DNA from: Lamprocystis purpurea DSM 4197
Lineage (GTDB): Bacteria; Pseudomonadota; Gammaproteobacteria; Chromatiales; Chromatiaceae
Assembly: GCF_000379525.1 (NCBI RefSeq)
Contig: NZ_KB902441.1
Coordinates: forward strand, 1 to 46,927
Reading direction: 5' to 3'
Length of the DNA: 46,927 nucleotides
This document shows positions 1 through 8,461 of this stretch, piece after piece. Position 1 is the stretch's first letter. The number at the start of each line of letters is the position of its first letter. The notes below the pieces were generated by a model. The model was not told the DNA's origin. It was given only the letters and a program-made list of their open reading frames with translations, and did not search any database. A program made the position numbers and the translations under genes.

Positions 1-202
1 CGTCCACTTTCTGACGTCCACGCTTGGTTTCAAACAGCGTCCCGGCCTGCTCCAGGATCTCCTTTTTCCACTGCCCCACCTGGACCGGATGGACTCCATG
101 CTCCTGTCCGATCTCGTTCGTCGTTTTGACCCCGCGGATCGCCTCCAGGCCGACTTTGGCCTTGAAGGATGCCGTGTACGTCTTGCGCTTCGCTTCGCCC
201 AT
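1..202 (-). CDS. IS3-family transposase OrfA, N-terminal part (runs off window)
   Basis: The 67 visible residues begin MGEAKRKTYTASFKAKVGLE and continue with an EIGQEHGVHPVQVGQWKKEI segment. This is the helix-turn-helix DNA-binding pattern of IS3-family OrfA (HTH_Tnp_1 type). The family protein binds the IS ends and is normally fused by frameshifting to the DDE catalytic OrfB. The reading frame is open to position 1 and continues outside the window. The ATG at 200-202 is the natural start because it directly precedes the conserved basic N-terminus. Assignment to the IS3 family is firm in type; the subgroup is not determined. Confidence 0.75.
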   Translation of the reverse strand, partial: MGEAKRKTYTASFKAKVGLEAIRGVKTTNEIGQEHGVHPVQVGQWKKEILEQAGTLFETKRGRQKVD

Positions 203-262
203 TATGATATGCCCCTTTTGGTTCGACGCGAGCTTAAATTACTGTCCGGTTTTCAGGGTCCA
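1..262 (-). mobile_element. IS3-type insertion sequence, left end (partial)
   Basis: The window opens inside an insertion sequence. The minus strand encodes the start of an OrfA-type transposase. About 40 bp upstream of its start lies a sequence (actgtccggttttcagggtc, 241-260) that resembles the terminal inverted repeat of IS3-family elements read from outside. The element therefore appears to end near 262, directly against a dispersed repeat that starts at 267. The other end and OrfB are outside the window, so the exact family group and target duplication cannot be seen. Confidence 0.6.
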
Positions 263-266
263 CTAT

Positions 267-440
267 AATGCGTAATTTTCATTTTGTGTTCGGCCTTGGG
301 GATTTCACCAACCTCGGTGGAGACGCGGGTTAAAATTGATGCTCTTCAAAACTTTAAACCGCGCCAACTCCATCAATCGTCGAGTCTGCCGGGGCCGAGC
401 CAATCCAAAAACATCGCATACCGCGCTGGGCGCGGTTTAG
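267..440 (+). repeat. Dispersed four-box repeat, copy A (left end cut by the IS)
   Basis: This 174-bp stretch matches 45262-45435 in inverted orientation over its full length with few differences, and its right two thirds match 12604-12733. It contains alternating boxes: gcgggttaaa near 328, ctttaaaccgcgcc near 352 and gggcgcggtttag at 428-440. The fourth box present in the 45.3 kb copy (ctaaaccgcgtcc) is missing here because the IS end begins immediately to the left. No protein is evident in it. Confidence 0.8.
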
Positions 441-939
441 TGCGCACCACCACGACTCCGCGCAGTCGTCGGGGGGTCGATCCGGAGCCTCGGGTTCGGC
501 GCGCCGGTCGTTGGCCCAAGCGCCACTTGCACCTCGACTCCCTTCCAGCGCTGGCTGCCAAATCGTACCGTCGGTCCGGTGTTCGCTCCTCCGCGCAACC
601 TGCCGCAGGCTATTGGCCGTTAGGCGCTGTGGGTCCTCACAATGATAGGTGCAGTCCGCTCATTGCTTGTCCGTATTCGCGCTTACAGAGTGGTCGGTCG
701 ATACGCGCACAGTCCTGCCGGTGTCCGTTGCGTACGATTGCCGCACGGACTCGACCGGCCGACAGGCGGAATCGAGGGGCTGCGCAAGGGTCAAGACCAG
801 GATCCGCGCGATACGTAACGTTGCACGTACCGACGGTGGAATGTGCACGACGGACATTTCGAAAGATCACCAGTTTACGGAAACCCGCCGCCCGGTCCAT
901 CAGCAGATTCACTCCGAGTTCCGCTTTCGCAAGCAAACG
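441..939. other. No supported gene; degenerate intergenic sequence
   Basis: Several open frames cross this stretch on both strands, but none has a recognisable domain, a ribosome binding site or plausible composition, and they are rich in Arg as expected for chance frames in GC-rich DNA. It separates repeat copy A from the SGNH-hydrolase remnant and probably consists of decayed sequence. Confidence 0.5.
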
Positions 940-1305
940 CGCATCGTGAGCTGCGCACTGCCGGGGGATACGATCAAGCATATGTCGGAGATCGTGAAAA
1001 ACCCACAATTACGCGCAGCCTTGGGCGCCGGCGGAGGGCGCTGGGATACCATCCTGCTGAGTGCCGGCGGCAATGACCTCATCGACACGACCGATGAGAT
1101 CCTGCTGCCAAAGGCGCGGCGTACCGCGAATCCTCAAAGTCCGCGGGACTACTGCGACGGTCTACGGCTCGACAACCTGATCAAAGAGATTCAGGACGGC
1201 TACCGCCGAATCGCCGACGCCCGCGATGCCCCGGGGGCCACGGCCCGTGGCGTTCCCATGCTGACCCATACCTATGACATAGAACCGATTCTGGACGGGT
1301 TATAG
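940..1305 (+). pseudogene. SGNH/GDSL hydrolase fragment
   Basis: The reading frame contains LPGDTIKHMSEIVKN, then WDTILLSAGGNDLID, a YCDGLRLDNLIKEIQDGYRR helix and GVPMLTHTYD. These resemble the middle of SGNH/GDSL hydrolases, where the GGND segment holds the conserved Asn of block III. The N-terminal block with the nucleophilic Ser (GDS) is absent from all frames upstream, and the protein stops a few residues after HTYD, before the C-terminal catalytic Asp-x-x-His region. It is therefore a gene remnant truncated at both ends and is unlikely to be catalytic. The frame is open further upstream, but that part shows no similarity to the family. Confidence 0.65.
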
Positions 1306-1425
1306 CCATTTGGAACTGCTGCCGCCGCTGCCGGTCCCTTGCCGACTGCCCCCACCTTGACTAAGCTTATGTTTATAAATTGCCGCTGCGAGCGGAGTGT
1401 CTGTCGCATCAGGGTGCCTCTCCAA

Positions 1426-2388
1426 ATGATGATTCATTGCCTCGCTGCCCGGCCCGTTCTCTGGTTATCCGCCCTACTCGCCGTCGCCTGTGCCGGGCCT
1501 GCCGGCGCCGAGGACAATACGGTCGCGTTTTACCAAGAGCAGGGTTTCGTCGTGATCGGCGAGACCGCGGTTGAAACGACTGACGGCTACGATATTGTTC
1601 TGTTCGAGGGCTGCGAGACCGATAAGGAGATTCCCCTCGCCAACGGTCAGACCTTCGTCTGCGAGGACAACGGTTGGATTCCGGGGGAATTCTGGGCGGA
1701 GGCGGTCATCCTTAAGCACCCGACCACCGACGAGATCAAGGTCGTCATCGCCAACCACACTTTCAAAGGAACGTTGCGAGGAGAGGCTGACCCGGCATCG
1801 CTCGTCGCGGCGTTGCCCGCCGCAACCCCCCCGGTCGCTCAGCCTACGCAACCGCACGCCGAACCAATGCCCGTTGCGTCGCCGCCCGTCCCCACACCTG
1901 GCGCGCAGTTCCCCGTAGTTGCTGACTTGAGGCCAGTGCCGGCGGCAGTTCCCCCGCCCGGTCCAAAACCATTGCCGCCGGCCTTCTCCACCCCGGCACC
2001 GTCGCCGGATGTCGGCTCGCCGTCGCCCCCGCCATTGGCGGCAACATTGATCGCATCGGTCGTCGGGACCTGGCAAACCAGCCTAATGTTGGGTGGCGCG
2101 CGGGTCGAGGGCATCGCGATCCTCGACGCCAGCGGGAACTTCAACCGGTTCGAGCGCTGGGACTTTGGTTTGACTGTGCAGGTGTGGGGCACCTACACCG
2201 TCTCGCCCATCTCGCCGACCCTATTCCAACTGAGCCAGAAGCCGACTGGATGGGAACCCAAGGAATGGTGTGTCCGTGGCAGCCTGTGCACGGAACTGAA
2301 GTATCCCGCCGCCGCGACCCAGTTCACCTTCCTCGACGCCGACACCCTCCGCGACGAGCAGACGAAGGCGATCTACCAGAGGCAGTAA
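1426..2388 (+). CDS. Secreted protein of unknown function with Pro-rich linker
   Basis: I do not recognise this 320-aa protein. It starts with a Sec-type signal peptide (hydrophobic LWLSALLAVACAG, likely cleavage after GPAGA), so it should be exported. A first domain of about 100 residues contains several Cys and acidic residues. A long Pro/Ala-rich linker follows (about residues 120-215). The last 110 residues (from VVGTWQTSLMLGGARVEG) look beta-rich and lipocalin-like, with GTW and repeated aromatic strands and two Cys in WCVRGSLC. The ATG at 1426 is chosen because it begins the signal peptide; upstream TTG (1339) and ATG (1369) starts would place about 20-30 polar residues before it. No clear Shine-Dalgarno is seen. 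Confidence 0.6.
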   Translation: MMIHCLAARPVLWLSALLAVACAGPAGAEDNTVAFYQEQGFVVIGETAVETTDGYDIVLFEGCETDKEIPLANGQTFVCEDNGWIPGEFWAEAVILKHPTTDEIKVVIANHTFKGTLRGEADPASLVAALPAATPPVAQPTQPHAEPMPVASPPVPTPGAQFPVVADLRPVPAAVPPPGPKPLPPAFSTPAPSPDVGSPSPPPLAATLIASVVGTWQTSLMLGGARVEGIAILDASGNFNRFERWDFGLTVQVWGTYTVSPISPTLFQLSQKPTGWEPKEWCVRGSLCTELKYPAAATQFTFLDADTLRDEQTKAIYQRQ

Positions 2389-2510
2389 CGCAATGAACGT
2401 CCGTCATCAGTTGGGCGCATTGTTGTCGCTGGCTTGGGTCGGAAACCCGGCCGGCGCGCTCTCCGCGGCGCCGTTCGGGTGAAGTCCGAAACTCCATACA
2501 CGCACAACAC

Positions 2511-2570
2511 ACCGGAGGCCGAGGCGTCAGCCGGACGCGGGCGCCGCCCGCTAAAGCGTCGGCCTCCGGT
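2511..2570. repeat. Inverted repeat, 12-bp perfect arms
   Basis: Arms accggaggccga (2511-2522) and tcggcctccggt (2559-2570) are perfectly complementary around a 36-nt GC-rich loop. The structure lies between the secreted protein gene (ends 2388) and the convergent dnaB (ends 2807). It has no T-run, so I call it a structural repeat rather than a standard intrinsic terminator. The rest of 2389-2806 shows no gene. Confidence 0.5.
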
Positions 2571-2696
2571 TTGAGTCGCCCCCGTCACCGGAGGTCGAGC
2601 CCGCGTGGTACGAAGATCTTCGTAAATCGGCTTCTCGTAGCGTCCTCGATTCGACCCGATCACGGATTCCTGGAACGACAATCAGGGCAGTGGCGG

Positions 2697-2714
2697 CCAA
2701 GGCTGAAGCCTTGG
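2697..2714. repeat. Short hairpin (ccaaggct / agccttgg) downstream of dnaB
   Basis: An 8-bp perfect inverted repeat with a 2-nt spacer lies about 95 bp beyond the dnaB stop codon. There is no following T-run on either strand. It could be a REP-type hairpin that protects the end of the ribosomal-dnaB operon transcript. Confidence 0.35.
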
Positions 2715-2806
2715 ACTCCTACGCGCGGCCGTGCGAAGCCGCGGCGCGTCCGGCTGCGGCGAGTTGGACACGATGGCCGGACTCTGGACGTGGCTACGCA
2801 AACGGC

Positions 2807-5800
2807 TCAGTGCATCTCCTCGCCGTAATAGTTGTCGGTGTAGTTCTCGAACTTGGTGTACTTGCCCAGGAACGCGAGCCGCAGGGTGCCGATGGGGCCG
2901 TTGCGCTGCTTGCCGATGATGATCTCGGCGACGCCTTTGTCTTTGCTCTCGACGTTGTAGACCTCGTCGCGGTAGATGAAGACGATCAGGTCGGCGTCCT
3001 GCTCGATGGCGCCAGAGTTGTGACTGACGATACCGTCCGCGAGCCAGCTTTCCGGCCCCGGCACCGTCAAGTCGTAGACGTCTTCCTCACCGGCGGGTTC
3101 GATTGCCGACACCTGATCCCAAACCAGATCGCTCGGCCCTTGCTCGATCACCCCATGGTTGGATAGCGGTTCGACTGCGGCGCTCGCGCGATCCACCAAG
3201 GGCATCCCCGGTTCCGGCAGACACCGCGCCAACGCCAGCCGATCACCCGCGGCCAACTGGCCAACGGTCGTCCACCCGCCGTCGGCGAACAGGCGATGCT
3301 CGGCCGTGGCGCGAATACAGCGACCGCCGGCTAGCCGCACCCGCTGCACGGAGCGCCGACCGACCGCCCAGATACGGTCCGATAACGCCCGCACCAGCTT
3401 GCCTTGCGCGTCGACCGCAATGACCTCGGCGGTGCTGCCCACCAGATCCTGGATCGGCACCCGCCGTCCGTCCGCCAGGACGACCAGGGTGTCGCCGGTC
3501 ACGCACTCGCGCAAATCCGACATCACCGGCCGCTTATTGGGCCGCTGCTCCAGACTGCGGTTGAGCTGCGAGAGCGCCACTACCGGCACCGACAGCTCCT
3601 TGGCCAGCGCTTTGAGCGAGCGGGAGATGGCTGAGATTTCGGTGGTGCGGTTCTCGTTGGAGCCCGGCGCCTGCATGAGCTGGAGATAGTCGATCACCAC
3701 CAGCCCCAGCCCGCCTTGCTCACGCTTGAGCCGCCGGGCGCGGGCGCGCAACTCGGTGGGCGACAGGGCCGGGGTGTCGTCGATAAAGAGCGAGGCGCCG
3801 GCGAGGATGTTGACCGCGGAGGTGAGGCGCGGCCACTCGTCGTCCTCCAGCTTGCCGGTGCGCACCCGGTGCGAGTCGATCCGCCCCAGCGACGCCATCA
3901 TGCGCATGGCGAGCGCATCCCCCGGCATTTCCATGCTGAACACCGCGACCGGATAGCGGCCCTGGATGGCGGCGTGCTCCGCCAGGTTCATCGCGAAGCT
4001 GGTGTTGTGGACGCAGATGTCGTTGGCGATGAAGTTGTGTGTGTCGGGGATGGTCAGGTCATAGACCTGGCGCAAGCCGATCGGCTCGATGGCGACGATC
4101 TCGTCCCAGTAGAGGTCGCTCGCGGCCAGATCCTGGAGCCGCCGATCGCCCAAGGCCCCGGCGAGTTGCGCCAGGCGCGTGCGGGACAGGGCACGGCGGC
4201 CAACATGAATGTTGCTCGCGCCGTCAATCCCCGCGCGTTCGGCGAGACAGCGCCAGGGTTCGTCACCCTTGGCGGCGGCGATGGCATCCCAGAAAGCCGG
4301 CGGGATCAGGTCGCGATTGGTCTGCTCGCGCCGACCCTCCAACGCCTGGCGAACGCGTTCCAGCGCGGTCTCCTTGGAGAAGATGCCGATTTCAGCCAGG
4401 AAGGTCTTGATGGACTTGGAGTCGGTGATGTCCAACTGCCAACAGCGTGCCGGCCCACTGGGACCCTTGACTTGCCGCAGCCGCCGCTTGGCGATGATTC
4501 CGAAGCGCAACAGCAGGTGCTGAACCTGGCGGCCGAGCCGGTCGCTGACCGTGGCATAGCCGAGTTGCGACTGGCCGGTGGCGAGCACCGTCGCCCAACC
4601 GTCGGTAGCGAACAACCGATTGAGGAACAGCGCCACCTGATCCTTGGGCAGACGAAAAACCCCCTCCGGGACGAACTTGCCATGGGCGTCCCGGCCCCGC
4701 AACCCCAGCCCGTCGAGCCAGCGGGTGAGCGCATTGGGGGCGTTCTTCGCGGCGCTGTCGCGCCCCTGCGGCACCCAGGCCGTGACCGCGTCCACAAAAT
4801 CGGCCTGGATGCGCGGGTCCGCGTTGGTCAGCTTGGGCGAGGCGGCGGTCAGACTGCCGTCGCCCAGCAGATAGCCGAGGAGACGAACCTCGCAGTCGCG
4901 CATGGGTGTATCGCCGAAGACCGGCAGACACCGGGGTACGGCGACGGCCTCTCCAGGGGCCAGTTCCATTAGCGGACGCCATCCGGTGGCGGTTAGATAG
5001 GGGTGACTGGCGGTGGTCTCGATCTCACGGCCCAGACGGGTGGTGACCCGAAACACCGGCTTCATGCCGTCATCGACGTACGCGCAGGGTTCGGTCTGAT
5101 GCAGACGCCAGTCATCGCCCAGGGTCAGCAGACCCACCTGGCGACGCCGCACGACTGTCTCGATGGTTTGCAGGCTGCCGTCCGCCAACAGCACCTCGGT
5201 GCCGGCCTCCACACATTTGCCCATTGACGGCCGCCCCGCCACGATGATCAGGTCCGAGGGCTGGAGCCCGGAGGTCATCATGTCGAAGTCGGTGAAGCCT
5301 GTGGAGAGTCCGGTGATGGGCTCGTCGCGCCGGTAGAGGTCGTCGATGCGTTCGACCGCGCGGGTCAGCAGGGTCTTGATCGGCTGGAAGCCGACGCCGC
5401 CGCGGCTCTCCTGTTCGGCGATTTCGAACACCCGCCGCTCCGCCGCGTCCAGCAGTTCGGAGGCCTCCCGGCCGCCGGGGTTGTAACCGCTGTCGGCAAT
5501 GTCGGTGCCCGCGGAGATCATCTGGCGCAGGACCGAGGTCTCGCGCACGATCTTGGCATAGGCCTTGATGTTGGCCGCGCTGGGCGTCTCGTTGACCAGG
5601 GTGCCGAGGTAGGAGAGGCCGCCGGCCGGCTCCAGTTGCCCGGTGCGCTCCAGGGTCTCGGCCAGGGTGACCACGTCGAATGGCTGATCCGCCTCCGCCA
5701 GCTTCGCAATCGCGCGAAACACCAGACGATGCTCGCGCCGATAGAGGTCGCGCTCCACCACCATGTCGGCGATCCGGTCCCAGGTGCTGTTGTCCAGCAT

Positions 5801-5914
5801 GAGGCCGCCGAGCAGCGACTGTTCGGCATGGATGTTGTGAGGCGGAGTCCGCAGACTGTCGGTTGCGGAGTCGGGATATGGGACCAGGAGTTCCTGGTCG
5901 GTCGGTTCGAGCAT
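2807..5914 (-). CDS. dnaB: Replicative DNA helicase DnaB containing two inteins
   Basis: The 1035-aa precursor encodes the hexameric helicase that unwinds DNA at the replication fork. Removing two inteins (residues 234-637 and 804-966) leaves a 468-aa extein, the normal DnaB length. The N-terminal primase-interacting domain (about 25-170) is followed by the RecA-like domain. Its Walker A (GRPSMGK, 227-233, continuing TS at 638-639) is interrupted by intein 1. Walker B is LVVIDYLQLM (738-747). The C-terminal SDLRE/SGAIEQDAD motif is interrupted by intein 2. The gene is last in rpsF-rpsR-DUF2232-rplI-dnaB, a common order. The ATG at 5914 has a G-rich ribosome-binding region 3-9 nt upstream. Function depends on splicing, because both inteins sit inside catalytic motifs. 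Confidence 0.97.
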   Translation of the reverse strand: MLEPTDQELLVPYPDSATDSLRTPPHNIHAEQSLLGGLMLDNSTWDRIADMVVERDLYRREHRLVFRAIAKLAEADQPFDVVTLAETLERTGQLEPAGGLSYLGTLVNETPSAANIKAYAKIVRETSVLRQMISAGTDIADSGYNPGGREASELLDAAERRVFEIAEQESRGGVGFQPIKTLLTRAVERIDDLYRRDEPITGLSTGFTDFDMMTSGLQPSDLIIVAGRPSMGKCVEAGTEVLLADGSLQTIETVVRRRQVGLLTLGDDWRLHQTEPCAYVDDGMKPVFRVTTRLGREIETTASHPYLTATGWRPLMELAPGEAVAVPRCLPVFGDTPMRDCEVRLLGYLLGDGSLTAASPKLTNADPRIQADFVDAVTAWVPQGRDSAAKNAPNALTRWLDGLGLRGRDAHGKFVPEGVFRLPKDQVALFLNRLFATDGWATVLATGQSQLGYATVSDRLGRQVQHLLLRFGIIAKRRLRQVKGPSGPARCWQLDITDSKSIKTFLAEIGIFSKETALERVRQALEGRREQTNRDLIPPAFWDAIAAAKGDEPWRCLAERAGIDGASNIHVGRRALSRTRLAQLAGALGDRRLQDLAASDLYWDEIVAIEPIGLRQVYDLTIPDTHNFIANDICVHNTSFAMNLAEHAAIQGRYPVAVFSMEMPGDALAMRMMASLGRIDSHRVRTGKLEDDEWPRLTSAVNILAGASLFIDDTPALSPTELRARARRLKREQGGLGLVVIDYLQLMQAPGSNENRTTEISAISRSLKALAKELSVPVVALSQLNRSLEQRPNKRPVMSDLRECVTGDTLVVLADGRRVPIQDLVGSTAEVIAVDAQGKLVRALSDRIWAVGRRSVQRVRLAGGRCIRATAEHRLFADGGWTTVGQLAAGDRLALARCLPEPGMPLVDRASAAVEPLSNHGVIEQGPSDLVWDQVSAIEPAGEEDVYDLTVPGPESWLADGIVSHNSGAIEQDADLIVFIYRDEVYNVESKDKGVAEIIIGKQRNGPIGTLRLAFLGKYTKFENYTDNYYGEEMH
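3017..3505 (-). other. DnaB mini-intein (163 aa), second insertion
   Basis: Residues 804-966 of the DnaB precursor form an intein inserted between SDLRE and SGAIEQDAD. Block A begins with Cys1 (CVTGDTLVVLADGRRVPI). Block B has the TxxH pattern (RATAEHRLFADGGW). Block F is VYDLTVPGPESWLADG, and block G ends in SHN followed by Ser as the +1 nucleophile. The stretch between the N- and C-terminal splicing blocks is short and has no LAGLIDADG or HNH motif, so this is a naturally endonuclease-free mini-intein. All residues needed for standard splicing are present. Confidence 0.93.
4004..5215 (-). other. DnaB intein with LAGLIDADG homing endonuclease (404 aa)
   Basis: Residues 234-637 of the DnaB precursor form an intein that splits the Walker A motif between GRPSMGK and TS. 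It starts with Cys (CVEAGTEVLLADGS), has block B TTASHPYLT, and ends with VYDLTIPDTHNFIANDICVHN followed by Thr. Two LAGLIDADG-like segments, LLGYLLGDGS (345-354) and LNRLFATDGWA (431-441), indicate a dodecapeptide homing endonuclease. The acidic residue at the end of each is retained (GDG, TDG), so the nuclease may be active. Splicing residues Cys1, block B His, penultimate His and terminal Asn are all present. Confidence 0.93.
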
Positions 5915-6199
5915 AGTCCCCCCGGCACGCGCGCCGGGAACGCACCGGCGCGATGCCGGTCGTCGCGCGGCGACCTGATGAATGGCAAAGCCCGCCCCGG
6001 TGCCGCGCGTCAGCCGCTCGGCACTGCATCAAGCAGGGGTGGGATGGTTCGGCAGGGATCTTGGCCCTGACCGCGGGCGCGGGCAAGAGGGCGATCGATC
6101 ATCCGGCAGTTGCGCACGCCGGACACCCGGCTCGGCAGCAGCCGGGTCGGGTGTTTGGACGATGCTCGGCCGACACCCGCCACCGGGCGGGCGCCACGG
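5915..6199. other. Gap between rplI and dnaB; one hairpin, no gene
   Basis: This 285-bp spacer within the ribosomal-dnaB gene string has no credible coding frame. An inverted repeat acccggct (6125-6132) / agccgggt (6140-6147) lies 53 bp past the rplI stop and could slow or terminate transcription, although it lacks a T-run. The long spacer leaves room for a separate dnaB promoter, but I see no clear -35/-10 pair. Confidence 0.4.
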
Positions 6200-6649
6200 T
6201 CAAGCCTCGGGGACGATGTCCACCGTGATGGTCGCGTCCACGTCGGTATAGAGGTGCAGCGTCACCTCGAACTCACCGATGGCGCGGAACGGACCACCCG
6301 GCAGGCGCACCTCCGCCTTGGCGACCTGGACACCGGCGGCGGTCAGGGCCGCGGCGATATCGCCGGTGCCGACGGAGCCGAACAAGCGACCCTGATCACC
6401 GGCCTTGCGGGCGATGGTCACACGGGTCCCCGCAAGCGAGGCCTGGCGCGTCTGCGCACTCGCCAGATTATCGGCCGCGGCGCGCTCCAACTCGGCGCGG
6501 CGCGCCTCGAAGGCTTCCAGGTTCTTGGCCGTGGCGGTCACCGCGAAACCACCGGGCACCAGGTAATTGCGGCCATATCCGGGGCGGACCTTGACTTTGT
6601 CGCCAAGTGCGCCGAGCCGACCGACATTCTTCAGCAGGATGACTTCCAC
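6200..6649 (-). CDS. rplI: 50S ribosomal protein L9
   Basis: The 149-aa product has the L9 N-terminal signature ([20 protein letters not shown] then GYGRNYLVP), a long Ala/Glu-rich connecting helix (about 45-75) and the C-terminal domain ([12 protein letters not shown] to the end). L9 binds 23S rRNA near the L1 stalk and bridges neighbouring ribosomes. The length is typical. The start codon is GTG (6647-6649), preceded by an A/G-rich gaggaaaagaga stretch. It lies in the conserved rpsF-rpsR-DUF2232-rplI order and is probably co-transcribed from the rpsF promoter. Confidence 0.97.
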   Translation of the reverse strand: MEVILLKNVGRLGALGDKVKVRPGYGRNYLVPGGFAVTATAKNLEAFEARRAELERAAADNLASAQTRQASLAGTRVTIARKAGDQGRLFGSVGTGDIAAALTAAGVQVAKAEVRLPGGPFRAIGEFEVTLHLYTDVDATITVDIVPEA

Positions 6650-6709
6650 TTCTCTTTTCCTCAGTCTCTTGGGGGACCGCCCCGGATGCGGCCGCCGCGC
6701 GCGCCGCCC

Positions 6710-7621
6710 TCAGCCGGGGCTGGGGGGGCGCCGTCCGCGACGGGCACGCAGATCGGCCCAGATATCCACCAGGCCCAGACACGCCACTAAGATTTCGGCG
6801 TGGGGCATGAACACGACCAACAGCACGTAGAGACCCACCAACCAGCCGCGATGCAGGCCATAGGCCGCTTGCAGGGTGTGAATCACCGCCAGTCCCTGTA
6901 ACAACCACAGGGGGGACAGCACGATCAACAAATCCGCGACCAGGCCGGGGCCCCGCGTGAAACCGATCAGGGCCACCAGCACGACACCAATGGCACCAAA
7001 GGCCGGATGCAGACGCAAGGTCCGGAATTCCGCTCCAAAGCCGCCGGGATTATAGAGCAGGGCCTGCCACCAGCGCCCGATGAACAGACCCAGGAGGACC
7101 TGGATCATCAGGCCGGCGGCAAAGGTCCCGGTCATCCAGCGCGCCAGTTGGGCGAACAGCGCCTGCGCACTCGCCGCATCGACGAGGCCGTCCCTGACCA
7201 CGGCCTGGCTCAGCGGCTCCAGAAAACCAGCCCAGTACGCCTCCGGGTTGGCCGTCAGCGCGTAAAACAGCAGGACCAGAACCACCCCGACCAGACCCGC
7301 CATCTGAATCGCGAACGCCGGCGAACGGGAGAACCGCAAGGCGATCCCGAGCGCCCAGACGGGCAACCACAGCACCATGACGACGACCAGGGCCGGCCAG
7401 GGCGATCCGAAAACGAAGACGCACGCAAGCGTGCAGACAACGGCGGCCAGGGCCCCGACCAGAGCTCCGGCCCTGGCCCCGCCGCGCAGGGTGACCAAAG
7501 CCATGGATGCGCTGCTGAACAATCCGATCAGCGGAAAAAAAAGCGCGAACAGACCGGTCGCGCCAGTGACCAGGGCCGCCTGGAGCGGCCCCCGCATGAT
7601 CAGTGCCGCCAGGGCTTTCAT
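6710..7621 (-). CDS. DUF2232 multi-pass inner membrane protein
   Basis: This 303-aa protein is almost wholly hydrophobic, with about eight membrane segments (for example FALFFPLIGLFSS, ALVVVMVLWLPVWALGIAL, MAGLVGVVLVLLFYAL and WLVGLYVLLVVFMPHAEIL). It matches the DUF2232/YybS-like pattern, and members of that family commonly sit between rpsR and rplI in gammaproteobacteria, as here. The function is unknown; its position hints at a link to ribosome or envelope physiology, which is inference. The ATG at 7621 is preferred over an in-frame TTG three codons upstream. Confidence 0.85.
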   Translation of the reverse strand: MKALAALIMRGPLQAALVTGATGLFALFFPLIGLFSSASMALVTLRGGARAGALVGALAAVVCTLACVFVFGSPWPALVVVMVLWLPVWALGIALRFSRSPAFAIQMAGLVGVVLVLLFYALTANPEAYWAGFLEPLSQAVVRDGLVDAASAQALFAQLARWMTGTFAAGLMIQVLLGLFIGRWWQALLYNPGGFGAEFRTLRLHPAFGAIGVVLVALIGFTRGPGLVADLLIVLSPLWLLQGLAVIHTLQAAYGLHRGWLVGLYVLLVVFMPHAEILVACLGLVDIWADLRARRGRRPPSPG

Positions 7622-7730
7622 GGATCGCAACCGCGGTCTGAAGCGGGCTCTGCACCGGCAGCCGCACGGCGACCGCCGGCCACGCGCTCACCCACACGGC
7701 GCGCCGCGCGGGTGCCGCAGCGAAGCCCCA

Positions 7731-7964
7731 TCAGTGCCCGTCGGTATAGGGCAGCAGCGCCAGGAAGCGGGCGCGCTTGACGGCTTGGGCCAGTTGCCGC
7801 TGGTACTTGGCCGAGGTCCCGGTGATGCGGCTCGGCACGATCTTGCCGGACTCGCTCACGTAGGCCTTGAGCAGGTTGAGGTCTTTGTAGTCGATCTCGG
7901 CGATACCCTCGGCGGTAAACCGGCAGTAACGCTTGCGACGAAAGAAACGGGAGCTGTTTTCCAT
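7731..7964 (-). CDS. rpsR: 30S ribosomal protein S18
   Basis: The 77-aa product contains the S18 signature ([14 protein letters not shown], then [19 protein letters not shown], then [20 protein letters not shown]). S18 forms a heterodimer with S6 on the 30S platform. It begins 31 bp after rpsF, so the two are co-expressed. Cys13 is retained; the other Cys residues of zinc-binding S18 variants are absent, making this the zinc-independent form. Confidence 0.98.
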   Translation of the reverse strand: MENSSRFFRRKRYCRFTAEGIAEIDYKDLNLLKAYVSESGKIVPSRITGTSAKYQRQLAQAVKRARFLALLPYTDGH

Positions 7965-7995
7965 GATAGGTTGTCCTCAGGTGTGGTTGCTGCGC

Positions 7996-8367
7996 CTAAT
8001 CGTTGTCTGCATCGCCGCCGCCCAGCGGCTCCGGGCGCTCGCGCTCTTCGCCGGTCTTCACCAACGCGGACGGCTCGGTGACCGCAGCGTCACGCCGGAT
8101 GATCAGGTTACGCAGCACCGCATCGTTGAAACGGAAGGCGCTCTCCAGCTCGTCGATCGCCTCCTGGTCGCACTCCACATTCATCAGGATGTAATGCGCC
8201 TTGTGCACCTTGTTGATCGGGTAGGCAAGCGGGCGCCGCCCCCAGTCCTCGAACCGGTGCACTAAACCGCCGCGCTTCTCCAGATTGCCGCGGTAGCGCT
8301 CGACCATGGCCGCCACCTGTTCGCTCTGGCTCGGGTGAACCAGAAACACCACTTCATAATGTCGCAT
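7996..8367 (-). CDS. rpsF: 30S ribosomal protein S6
   Basis: The 123-aa product starts [18 protein letters not shown] and carries the S6 core ([28 protein letters not shown]), followed by an acidic, disordered tail. S6 pairs with S18 on the 30S subunit. The ATG at 8367 has a strong ribosome binding site (gaggag, 6-8 nt upstream), and the frame upstream of it is leader, not protein. A sigma70-type promoter and a structured leader lie just upstream. It is the first gene of the rpsF-rpsR-DUF2232-rplI-dnaB string. Confidence 0.98.
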   Translation of the reverse strand: MRHYEVVFLVHPSQSEQVAAMVERYRGNLEKRGGLVHRFEDWGRRPLAYPINKVHKAHYILMNVECDQEAIDELESAFRFNDAVLRNLIIRRDAAVTEPSALVKTGEERERPEPLGGGDADND

Positions 8368-8390
8368 CAACTGCTCCTCACGGATTGACA

Positions 8391-8456
8391 GCCTCCCGCC
8401 CGAAGTCTTGGAATAGTGTGGCGGTGAGGCAAGGAGTTTCCCGGATCGCGGGAAAC
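8391..8456 (-). promoter_or_regulatory. Structured 5' leader of rpsF (possible S6:S18 autoregulatory element)
   Basis: Between the rpsF promoter and start codon, the minus-strand transcript can form two hairpins. The first pairs gtttccc with gggaaac (8436-8456, perfect 7 bp). The second (8391-8430) pairs gcctc with gaggc and, after one bulged A, ccgcc with ggcgg. Many bacteria regulate rpsF-rpsR by binding the S6:S18 dimer to a leader stem with a conserved CCG, and the second hairpin contains CCG. The assignment is inference from position and shape. Confidence 0.4.
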
Positions 8457-8461
8457 CGCGC

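Noticed and set aside
284-949. Long plus-strand frame and overlapping minus-strand frames between the IS and the SGNH remnant
   Set aside because: They cross the dispersed repeat, have Arg-rich composition and no domain or ribosome binding site.
3716-4972. 418-codon plus-strand frame across dnaB
   Set aside because: Antisense to the DnaB inteins and extein, which carry clear motifs. The translation has no features.
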